Origin: Asterias amurensis
Lineage: Eukaryota; Echinodermata; Asteroidea; Forcipulatida; Asteriidae
Assembly: GCF_032118995.1 (NCBI RefSeq)
Contig: NC_092665.1
Location: 7,559,501 to 7,623,500, forward strand
Direction of reading: 5' to 3'
DNA: 64,000 nt
Under the pieces are notes generated by a model. The model was not told where the DNA came from and did not search any database. It was given only the letters and a program-made list of their open reading frames with translations. The translations under genes and the position numbers were made by a program. Below, piece by piece: positions 11,801-23,800 of the stretch. Each line of letters starts with the position of its first letter. The first letter of the stretch is position 1.

Positions 11801-14800
11801 AATCATGTGCCATAGCAACTGTCCCTTTAGTCTGAGGAATTCAAATGTAAGCAGTAACTTGTGACTAAGCAAGTCATTGTACCAGACATTATTCAAATCT
11901 TACTCCCAAATGGCTCATTCCAGAATTCTTGTTTTAATGGTTTAGTGAACAGATTAGCTCTTTGAATGGATTTGTGCCCAAAATGCGTTTATCAAAGACC
12001 AAGATTTCTTCTCTCTCCAGGTTGCTGTGTTTTTTACCAGGCTTTGGTCTATAAAAGCAGTCGCAAAAAAACTTCCAATAATTTAATGTGCTTCAGAAAC
12101 ATGGTTGCCTTTATCAATGAGAAGACATCTCTATATGGGCGTCACAACTATGTTTCATTGAGAAAACGGATTATAGACCTTTATCACGGCGTGGTCATCT
12201 TGATTTTACTCCATTCCAACTCATTGTAACCAAATTGAGGCTGGACGAAATAATAGTCTGGTGCCATGTTTGCGCAATGAATGTTAGCATTCATTACTGT
12301 TATTGGACACAGGGAACATGACCAAGAAGGTGAAAGCGCGATAAAGGTCTATAAGTGGCTAACATAAGTTTGGGTTTTTGTTGACTGAAAATAATGGACC
12401 GATCCGGCCTGTCAATCAAACTGTGCGCGTTCACCCATTTGACCAATCACAGCAATGATTGTGGTCGGACAAACTCGGTCATGTGTGCGCGTAAATTTCG
12501 CACGCGCAGCAGAATCGTGCAGAATGTCATTTGGAGTGCTCGTACACGTGTCTTGCTCACGTGTGCAATGGGCGGAGCTTAGTGGAAAGCCGGAACGGTC
12601 CATTCCGCACGGGGAACAAGAAAACAAAATTTATTGCTGAAGTGAATGTGTTAATCCTTGGTTGATATCTTTGTGCGCATGTTTTTTATTTCTGCAGGTC
12701 TCGTGTTGATTATTTATCTCTTTTGAAGCAGGATATGATGTTGTACTACAGCTACAATGAGTTCCTATTGGATAAAGTCATGGATATATTTCCAATGACT
12801 GAGGTATAAACTTATAATTGTCATTATGTAAAATTGAGAATAATAGTTTGGGAGGCTAATCATCCTTCAAGGGTCTAGAGGTATTTTTTGTAGAACACAA
12901 AACATAATGTCCACAGATTTACGTCATATTCACACAGTTTGAAGGTAATGATAGTAGAAAGCTGCCCTTGAATTATTACTTGCTGAGGTGCTGTAGTTTT
13001 TGAGAAATGCGAAAGACAAGTCGCAAATTAATTTTGTCTCACGGGATGAAAATTATTTAGCTTGTAAAATGTTTTTCGTGACTTTGTGTCACTCATTTCT
13101 CGAAAACTACAGCACCTCAGCAAGTAATATTTTCAGGGAAGCTTTCTACTATCATTATGTTCAGTCTGTGTAAGTTTAAGGTCAATCTGTGGACATTGTG
13201 TTTTGTGTTAGAAGTACCCAAATTCTTAAAACTGCAACTGACAAGCTGAGTTGTGAAAACCACTTCTACAATGTGTTTTGAGCCTTAGCAGTCCTCAATC
13301 CTCAGCAATCTGATCAGGACCCAATTTCATAGAGCTGCTAAGCACACAAATTTGCTTAGCATGACATTTTTTCCTTGATAAAAACAGGATTACCAACCAA
13401 ATTTCCATTTGTTGCACAAAGCTTGTTACTGGCATTCAGCTGTTGTTTGCTTATCCATAAAATCACGTGGAAATTTGGTTGGTAATCCTGTTTTTATCAA
13501 GGAAGAAATTTCTTGCTTAGCAAATTTTTGTGCTTACAGGCTTTATGAAATTGGGCCCTGAAGTTAGGAGGATTTGGGATTTGGGATCAAGAAGAATTTC
13601 AGTCATTTGTGTTCCATCATAATTGTATGACCTAGTTTTGAAAATTTGTGGAAATGTTTTAATGGATAGAAATGTGAATTGAAAACTGAAAATGATTTTT
13701 CTTGTTTTAGTTGGTTGAGTTTCTTGAAGCTAATGAGGTGCAACGTCCAGTCACGATAAGAACAAACACACTGAAGACGAGAAGAAGAGATCTGGCACAG
13801 GTAGGAAATGAAGTAGCTGTAGAATATACCCAAAACATTGTGTACTTAAATGTTTCCTTTAAATATAATAGGCATCTGACCTTTACATAAATTAAACATC
13901 TGTGACACTTCTCAAACCTCGGCTTGGGCTCCCGCTAAGGCTTAGGTTCCGCGCGCTGGGTACGCAGCGCGGCCTTTAACCTGCATTTTCAGCGCGTATT
14001 GCATGGACTTCAGCACGCGAGGCCTGAGTCGGAGCCTAAGCCGAGGTTTGAGAAAGGCCCCTGGGCCCAATTTGCTTAGCATGAAATTTCTTCCTTGATA
14101 AAAACAGGATTCCCAACAAAATTTCCATTTGATGCACATTGCCTGTTACTGGTATTCAGCTGTTGTTTGCTTATCCTGAAAATCACGTGGAAATTTGTTT
14201 CGAAATCCAGTTTTTATGAAGGCCAAAATTTCATGCTAATCAAATGTTTGTGCTTAGCAGCTCTATGAAATTGGGCCCTGGTTTAAAGGCACTGCTGGAC
14301 ACTTCTGGTAATTACTCAAAATAATTGTAAGCATAAAAACTTATTTGGTAACAAGCAATGAAGAGCTGTTGATATTAAACACATTGTGAGAATTGGCTCC
14401 CTCTAAAGTTACCTATCTTTTGAGAAAGAAGTTATTTCTCACAAAATATTTGAATTGAATTTGAGACCTCAGCTGAGGTCGAGCATCTGAAAGCACACCA
14501 CTTGTGCAACAAGGTTGCGTTTTTATTTCTTTAATCTTTTGCAACTCTGGCGACCAATTGAGCTCAGATTTTCACAGGTTTGTTATTTTATGCACATGTT
14601 GGGATACACCAAGTGAGAAGACTGGTCTTTGACAATTACCAAATGTGTCCAGTGTCTTTAATTACCCTTCATCTAACAGTGCTCTGCCTGTGAGGCAGTA
14701 CAAGTGGATATTGGAAATTGCACCTTAAAACACTAATTGTGCCAAGAACTTATTGTTGTCCTTGTTTTCATTAACAGGCTTTAATCAACAGGGGTGTGAA

Positions 14801-17800
14801 CCTTGACCCCTTGGCTAAGTGGTCAAAGGTCGGACTGGTCGTCTTTGATTCTTCAGTACCAATTGGTAAGTCATAATGGTGGATGGATTTAAAATTATAT
14901 GGATTGAGCGTTAAAAGGATACGCTGGCAAAGGAATTTGAATAGCTTTGGCAAGATACAAACAGGAAACACTATAAGCTCGGTTCATACTTCCTGCGAAT
15001 GCAAAAGCGATACGAATGTTGACGTAACAAATTCGCAACGAATAATTCGCAGCAGTTGAGTTGTGCTCAATTATCTTGCGAATGTCGCAACTAAAACAGA
15101 GTTGTGATGTCAAACATTTAGTTTGTCAGTTTGTGAAGTAAAAAGTGCAGTTGGTGAAGTAATGCCCACTTTTTACATCATTGAAATAGTTCATGGTGTA
15201 AAACAATTCTTCTGATATCGTTTACCTCGTCAAACTTTGATCCAGCTTAGAACAAATTCCTTATAATTGGGTCTCAGAATTCATCACTGCAATAACCTAT
15301 CTTTCTGAAAGTTTGTATATACTCAGCGCCTTGAGTACCTTGTTTGGTAGATACGTGCGCTATATAAGACTTCGATATTATTATTATTATTATTATATAA
15401 ACTTGGCATGCCTTATATAAGCTTTGCAACAATTTTGTTCAACTACAATAATGTGAGATAAGCCTAGTTACTGGATTAATGAGGTGCCCCAGTTCGAACA
15501 GCGTAAAATGCGGGATGCGCACTCACTTGATGTTCATGAACATTCTTATATCATTTAGTGTTTCAGCTCTCTCTTTTTTTAGGATTTACTCACAGGTCTT
15601 CAGAACTTCAGAACAAAATTCAGGCATGAAATCTGTAAAGTATAATTTGAAAATATTAGGAATGCTGATGAGGGTCACCCATTCTCCCTTGTTATTATTG
15701 TTATTGATAATTTGGCGTGTCTTGGCCGAGCGGATAAGAGCTCAACCTCTGGTGCTTTTGTTCAGCAGAGTGTGGGTTTGAATGGGGTATTAAAGGAACA
15801 CGTTGCCTTGGATCGGACGAGTTGGTCAAAACAAAAGCGTTTGTAACCGTTTTTTATAAAATGCATATGGTTGGAAAGATGATTTAAAAGTAGAATACAA
15901 TGATCCACACAAGTTTGCCTCGAAATTGCGTGGTTTTCATTCTACTGTGCGAACTAACATGGTCGGCCATTTATGGGAGTCCAAATTTTGACCCCCATAA
16001 ATGGCCGATGTGTTAGTTGACGAGGTAAAAGGAAAACCACGCAATTTCGAGGCATGTTTGTGTGGATCATTGTATTCTACTTTTACAACATCTTTCTACC
16101 CATATGCATTTTATAAAAAACGGTTACAAACGCTTTTCAAAGACCAACTCGACCGATCCAAGGCAACGTGTTCCTTTAATGTTGAAGCGCCATGAGTGTC
16201 GCTGCGTGACGGACCTGAGCGCTATAGACCATGTGAACTTTGTTTACAATAACTGTGACCTTGTACATTCTTTGGGTATTCTGGCAGGCAAGATACTGCA
16301 CAGGTCATATGGGAAAGTTGATATTTCCAAGAGTTATAGTGAAAGTTAAAGCTTTTGAGACAAGTTTTGAGATGCGTCCCCTTTCATCATATCAAAAGTT
16401 GATAAGAATTAGACAGTTCAATCTTCATAAAATATAAGATTTTATGTTTCCTTCCATTAGGCTGTGTATAAATCGTGCCTGCAGGAAGTCACAGGTCACA
16501 TTGTCTACATAAAAAGCAACTGTTATTATTGTTATTATTATTTATAGGTGCAACCCCTGAGTATCTAGCCGGTCATTACATGCTTCAAGGACCCTCTAGT
16601 TTCCTTCCAGTCTATATAAGACGCCACTGTTATTATTGTTATTATTATTTACAGGTGCAACCCCTGAGTATCTAGCTGGTCATTACATGCTTCAAGGACC
16701 CTCTAGTTTCCTTCCAGTCTATATAAGACGCCACTGTTATTATTGTTATTATTATTTACAGGTGCAACCCCTGAGTATCTAGCTGGTCATTACATGCTTC
16801 AAGGACCCTCTAGTTTCCTTCCAGTCTATATAAGACGCCACTGTTATTATTGTTATTATTATTTACAGGTGCAACCCCTGAGTATCTAGCCGGTCATTAC
16901 ATGCTTCAAGGACCCTCTAGTTTCCTTCCAGTCTATATAAGACACCACTGTTATTATTGTTATTATTATTTACAGGTGCAACCCCTGAGTATCTAGCCGG
17001 TCATTACATGCTTCAAGGACCCTCTAGTTTCCTTCCAGTCTATATAAGACGCCACTGTTATTATTGTTATTATTATTTACAGGTGCAACCCCTGAGTATC
17101 TAGCTGGTCATTACATGCTTCAAGGACCCTCTAGTTTCCTTCCAGTCTATATAAGACGCCACTGTTATTATTGTTATTATTATTTACAGGTGCAACCCCT
17201 GAGTATCTAGCTGGTCATTACATGCTTCAAGGACCCTCTAGTTTCCCATCAGTCTATATAAGACGCCACTGTTATTATTGTTATTATTATTTACAGGTGC
17301 AACCCCTGAGTATCTAGCTGGTCATTACATGCTTCAAGGACCCTCTAGTTTCCCATCAGTCTATATAAGACGCCACTGTTATTATTGTTATTATTATTTA
17401 CAGGTGCAACCCCTGAGTATCTAGCCGGTCATTACATGCTTCAAGGACCCTCTAGTTTCCTTCCAGTCTATATAAGACGCCACTGTTATTATTGTTATTA
17501 TTATTTACAGGTGCAACCCCTGAGTATCTAGCCGGTCATTACATGCTTCAAGGACCCTCTAGTTTCCTTCCAGTCTATATAAGACGCCACTGTTATTATT
17601 GTTATTATTATTTACAGGTGCAACCCCTGAGTATCTAGCCGGTCATTACATGCTTCAAGGACCCTCTAGTTTCCTTCCAGTCTATATAAGACGCCACTGT
17701 TATTATTGTTATTATTATTTACAGGTGCAACCCCTGAGTATCTAGCTGGTCATTACATGCTTCAAGGACCCTCTAGTTTCCTTCCAGTCTATATAAGACG

Positions 17801-20800
17801 CCACTGTTATTATTGTTATTATTATTTACAGGTGCAACCCCTGAGTATCTAGCCGGTCATTACATGCTTCAAGGACCCTCTAGTTTCCTTCCAGTCTATA
17901 TAAGACGCCACTGTTATTATTGTTATTATTATTTACAGGTGCAACCCCTGAGTATCTAGCTGGTCATTACATGCTTCAAGGACCCTCTAGTTTCCTTCCA
18001 GTCTATATAAGACGCCACTGTTATTATTGTTATTATTATTTACAGGTGCAACCCCTGAGTATCTAGCCGGTCATTACATGCTTCAAGGACCCTCTAGTTT
18101 CCTTCCAGTCTATATAAGACGCCACTGTTATTATTGTTATTATTATTTACAGGTGCAACCCCTGAGTATCTAGCCGGTCATTACATGCTTCAAGGACCCT
18201 CTAGTTTCCTTCCAGTCTATATAAGACGCCACTGTTATTATTGTTATTATTATTTACAGGTGCAACCCCTGAGTATCTAGCCGGTCATTACATGCTTCAA
18301 GGACCCTCTAGTTTCCTTCCAGTCTATATAAGACGCCACTGTTATTATTGTTATTATTATTTACAGGTGCAACCCCTGAGTATCTAGCTGGTCATTACAT
18401 GCTTCAAGGACCCTCTAGTTTCCTTCCAGTCTATATAAGACGCCACTGTTATTATTGTTATTATTATTTACAGGTGCAACCCCTGAGTATCTAGCTGGTC
18501 ATTACATGCTTCAAGGACCCTCTAGTTTCCTTCCAGTCTATATAAGACGCCACTGTTATTATTGTTATTATTATTTACAGGTGCAACCCCTGAGTATCTA
18601 GCTGGTCATTACATGCTTCAAGGACCCTCTAGTTTCCTTCCAGTCTATATAAGACGCCACTGTTATTATTGTTATTATTATTTACAGGTGCAACCCCTGA
18701 GTATCTAGCCGGTCATTACATGCTTCAAGGACCCTCTAGTTTCCTTCCAGTCTATATAAGACGCCACTGTTATTATTGTTATTATTATTTACAGGTGCAA
18801 CCCCTGAGTATCTAGCTGGTCATTACATGCTTCAAGGACCCTCTAGTTTCCTTCCAGTCTATATAAGACGCCACTGTTATTATTGTTATTATTATTTACA
18901 GGTGCAACCCCTGAGTATCTAGCCGGTCATTACATGCTTCAAGGACCCTCTAGTTTCCTTCCAGTCTATATAAGACGCCACTGTTATTATTGTTATTATT
19001 ATTTACAGGTGCAACCCCTGAGTATCTAGCTGGTCATTACATGCTTCAAGGACCCTCTAGTTTCCTTCCAGTCTATATAAGACGCCACTGTTATTATTGT
19101 TATTATTATTTATAGGTGCAACCCCTGAGTATCTAGCCGGCCATTACATGCTTCAAGGAGCCTCTAGTTTCCTTCCAGTCATGGCCTTAGCTCCTCAAGA
19201 AAATGAGAAGGTACTGGATATGTGTGCAGCGCCCGGTGGAAAATCAACTTATATTGGTAAGTAATACTCTCCAGGCCCAATTTCATAGAGCTGCTAAGCA
19301 CTAAAATTTGCTTAGCATGAAATTTCTTCCTTGATAAAAACAAGATTACCAACCAAATTTCCATATGTTGCATATTGCTTGTTACTGGTATTCAGCTGTT
19401 GTTTGCTTATCCTGAAAATCAGGTGGAAATTTGGTTGGTAATCCTGTCTTTATCAAGGAAGAAATTTCATGCTAACCAAATTTTTGTGCTTAGCACCTCT
19501 ATGAAATTGGGCCCTGATAAGCGCATGCTAGTCAAAATATTGGAAATGATTGTATCTCAAGATAGTTAAAGTCTTCTCGATCCAATAAGCAAGAGTTTGC
19601 AGGTTTTGTTCATCAACTGCCAGATACATATGTAGATAACAGCAGAGGCTGGTTTCGTAGTTGCTAAGTTAAGTGTGATGTCACAGTCTGACAGTAGAAA
19701 TCAATATGGTAATATTAACAATTTGTCTTGGGATGAGTTTTATTGCTTTAGTGAAATCAGCCCCTGGACAAGTTTTGATTCTCCCGACTTCCAATTAAAT
19801 TTTAGAAACAAACTGTTAAAAAGTGATGGAAATATTTACAATATACCTTGGGAAATAAAAACTAATACCTCTATTACCTAAAACTCTTCAACATTTTTTT
19901 TTCCATGTGTAAAAACACCTGCAAGTCTATCACGTTAGAGTTTCCCAGCCATAACTATAGGCGATGTGACCTATGTTTACATTCAAACCGCCCTCTGTTG
20001 ACGAAACACTGTATACGTCATGTTTCGTCGGGCAAAAATACGCGTAGTCATGGTAAGATTGCATACACTTTCTAGCTGGCTGCCAAAACACAAAGGTTTG
20101 CCCGGCGGTATGTGCGCGAATCATGTTATGGTTTTCGAGTAACGTCAGAGGTCACATCGTGGTTTACATTGTTCATGAAATACTGTCTTTACATGCCCAG
20201 AACAACTACCCAATTTATGTGGCGCACATGTATTGCTGGTATGGAATTTCTGACCTTTGAACTTTTGGAGGTGTAAAACAACATTTCTTATGGGCACTGT
20301 ACATGTGTTATTTTTAGACCATCGTAATATTGAGATTGCGCTCTATTTTTGACTGTTTGATGCATTTTAATCGCATGTGAAATACTCAAGATACAACTTG
20401 CCAAACTTCTCATGCTGTTTGGAGCGGTTTGAGAAGTTACTGCGAGGCGGTTAAACACAATTGGGGTAATTTAAATTGCATTTTTGACCTTTCTTTACAG
20501 CTGCACTGATGAAGAACACTGGACTGCTTTTTGCAAATGATGCAAACAAAGATCGTGTTAAAGCTGTTGTTGGTAACTTACACAGATGCGGTGTCACTAA
20601 CTCAGTTGTGTCCAATGAAGACGGAAGATCATTCCCTAAGGTAAGCATGACGCCATTAAATTAAATGATAATATCATGTATAAGATTTGAGGCATTGCAT
20701 AGTGAGGTATCAATGTATATTTGGTTTGCGGTAACACCATGTGTGTATCTACTTGCCAGGTAGAGTTTGTTCTTAGAGAACTGTCTTTCTTTATTCTACT

Positions 20801-23800
20801 ACTGCGGAGTAGATTTATCCGATGTTCGGGAGACGTCTCAGTTCTGAAAAGAACTGTCCTGCTTTTTTAACTTCTACCCAAGCAGAAGGTATAGAAAATT
20901 GGCTGGGACTACTACTTTAGCTTATAGGATCGTAATTAACCGCACTACCGCGGAGTCAGTTCTTGAATTGGTCTCAACGTTTCGCCTAGCTTGCCCTAGT
21001 CATCGTCAGGAGACAATATCATACTGTTGTTTTCAGGCATGCAACTCTTCCACGGATCCGTGGTTTTTCGTGTTTCATAAAATAAAAATAGGGTTGGTGA
21101 AGCAACTATTGTTAACTATCCCAAGAGAACTTGAGATTGATACAGCAACCTGTTTAGCTACATGCCATGAGCTGTCTATTTTTATTAATAAACAATATTG
21201 CCTTGATCAATGCGCTAAAATGCTAGGTGCGGCACGCAATGGGCTGCATATTACGTTTTGGCTTGAAGTTACTGCAAAAAGGTTACAGGCTCCTCTAAAT
21301 CTTTAAGTCAAGCTTTTTAACCTAGACCCTAGTTTTGTTGGATTTTGTCAAATCATTGTGCTTTTTGTCCCCCACTTTGTTTATTTTCTTTCTTCACTTG
21401 CACCTTACGTACATGTATAGCCAAATCTTGTGTTGCAAAGGGATCACCCTACTCTAGACCTTGCTCAAGTCTCCTCTAATGCTGACACTTTCTGCTAATT
21501 TGTTCTCTCTTCTTTTACAGCCAGATATTAATAAGTTTAATCTCTCTGTTTCAGATCATTGGTGGATTTGATCGTGTCTTATTAGATGCTCCATGTAGTG
21601 GAACTGGTGTAATCTCAAAGGATGAATCCGTTAAAGCTAATAAGGATTTCCAAGACATTCAGAAGTGTGTCTTTCTCCAGAAGCAGTTGATTTTAGCTGC
21701 TATTGACTCCATTGATGCCAAGTCTTCAACTGGAGGCTATTTGGTCTACTCAACATGCTCAATATTAGTAAGTGAATTGTGTAATATCTGGTGGTCCATA
21801 AGGGATGTGGGTTCGAATCCCGGTCATGACACTTGTGTCCTTGAACAAGACACTTAACCATTGCTTCTCTCCACCCAAGGGTAAAATGGGTACCTGTGAG
21901 GGCAGAGGTGGTTTTTATGAATGATTAGTTTGGAGCACGGTAACTCGCAGCACCGGCTGTATACTCCCAGGGAGCTGAGATGGTTTAAGGAATGATGTAA
22001 GGCTTAGTGACCAGGGGTAATATTGTTGGAAGCGCTTTGAGAAGCCTTTCGGGCTGTGATAAAGCGCTATATAAAATCAATTATTTAACTATTTATTAAT
22101 AAATACTTTGGACAGTTTCCAGTCTCTGATAAGTCAAAACCCGGCCACGTGGGCATGTATTAACGGATGATAAAGGACCGGCTTTTGAAAATAGCGAATA
22201 AATGGCCCCTGTTTATTTCAGTAAAAAGGGTATTTATTAATGGGAATCGGCGAGGTCCGTTAACAGCGCCAGCCACCAACCAAGGTCATTACCACTCAGC
22301 GAAGACCGGGTCCTCGCACTATTATCCCCTGATTATTAATGACTTCACTGTATAGGTTGGAAACTAGGGCTAGTATTAATACAAGCAGTATATCTTGACT
22401 TCCTCTAGCACAGATTGTCCTTATCAGTGATTGTCGTTATCAGTAATGGTCGTATAGACGCATACACGCGCATCACCATGTTGGGGGTCAAAATGTGCAC
22501 AAAAGGATGGTACAGTATGTTAACGCACCAATGCACATGTAAACAGGTGTACCATCCTTTAGTGCATGATTTGACCCCAACATGGCAGACAGGAGATGCT
22601 CATGTATCTGCCCTGCGCGTTGTGCGTTGGGTCTATGTCAGTGACTATATCACAAAAAGATCTTTAAAAACCTACTAACCAATGGTATCCAAACTGTCTT
22701 GATTTCTAACTAATTAAGTTTTCTTTAATCAAATATTTTAAAGCATGATACTGATTTTTGTTTCGTAGGTTGAGGAGAATGAATGTGTGATAGACTACGC
22801 CTTAAAGAAACGTTGTGTCAAGTTGGTACCAACTGGTTTGGACTTTGGACGGGAGGGCTTCACGAGGTGAGTGTTTGATTACTCTAGTCCACACATCCAA
22901 CACCAAGCTTAAAGGCACTGAACACTATTGGTTGTTACTCAAAATAATTGTTGGCATCAAAACTGACTTGGTAACAAGCAATGGAGAGCTGTTGATAGTT
23001 TAAAACATTGTAAGATTTGGCTACCTCTGAAGTAACGTAGCTTTTGAGAAAGAAGTAATTTCTGACTAAAATACTTGAATAATTGAATAAGAGACCACAG
23101 CGGAGGTCTCAAATTCAAGTATCTGCAACCACACAACGTGTGCGACGAGGGTGTTTTTTTTCTCTTCAATCATTCTCTCTCAACTTTGACAACCAATTTA
23201 GTTCAAATTTTCAAGCCACACTCGGCTGAACACCAGAGTTTGAGTTCGGTGCTCTTATCCGCTCGGCCACCACACCCCACATTACTTAACACCCCACAAC
23301 CATAAATTCAGATCCAGCCTTATAGTCAGCTGTCTAATAATTAAAGGCACTGGACACCTTTGGTAATTGTCAAAGACCAGTATTCTCACTTGGTGTATCC
23401 CAACATATGCACAAAATAACAAACCTTTGAAAATTTGAACTCAATTGGTCATCGAAGTTGCGAGAGAATAATGAAAGAAAAAACACCCTTGTCGCACAAA
23501 ATGTGTTCTTTCAGATGGCTTGAATTTAAGACCTTAGCTGAGATCTCAAATTCAATTCAAATATTTAAGTGAGAAATTGCTTCTTTCTCAAAAGCTAAGT
23601 TACTTCAGAGGGAGCTGTTTCTCTCAATGTTTTTTTTTACTATCAGCAGCCCTCCATTGCTCATTACCAAGTAAGTTTTTATGCTAAAAATTATTTGGAG
23701 TACTTAACCAATATTGTCCAGGGGTCGATTTCACAAAGGTAGTCCTAACTTAGGACTAGTCCTAAGCAATGCTAAGAGAAAGGACTGGTCGTAAGTTAGG

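Noticed and set aside
11584..11896. Two opposing 83-85-codon frames with similar peptides
   Set aside because: They mirror each other because they lie on the two arms of one inverted-repeat element.
16506..19180. CRISPR-like or regulatory-element array
   Set aside because: Units are 107 bp with no variable spacers and match the NOP2 exon 11 boundary exactly; the surrounding genome is animal.
20899..21306. 135-codon plus-strand frame in NOP2 intron 12
   Set aside because: No domain, no signal, repeat-like start, and it lies within a confirmed intron.
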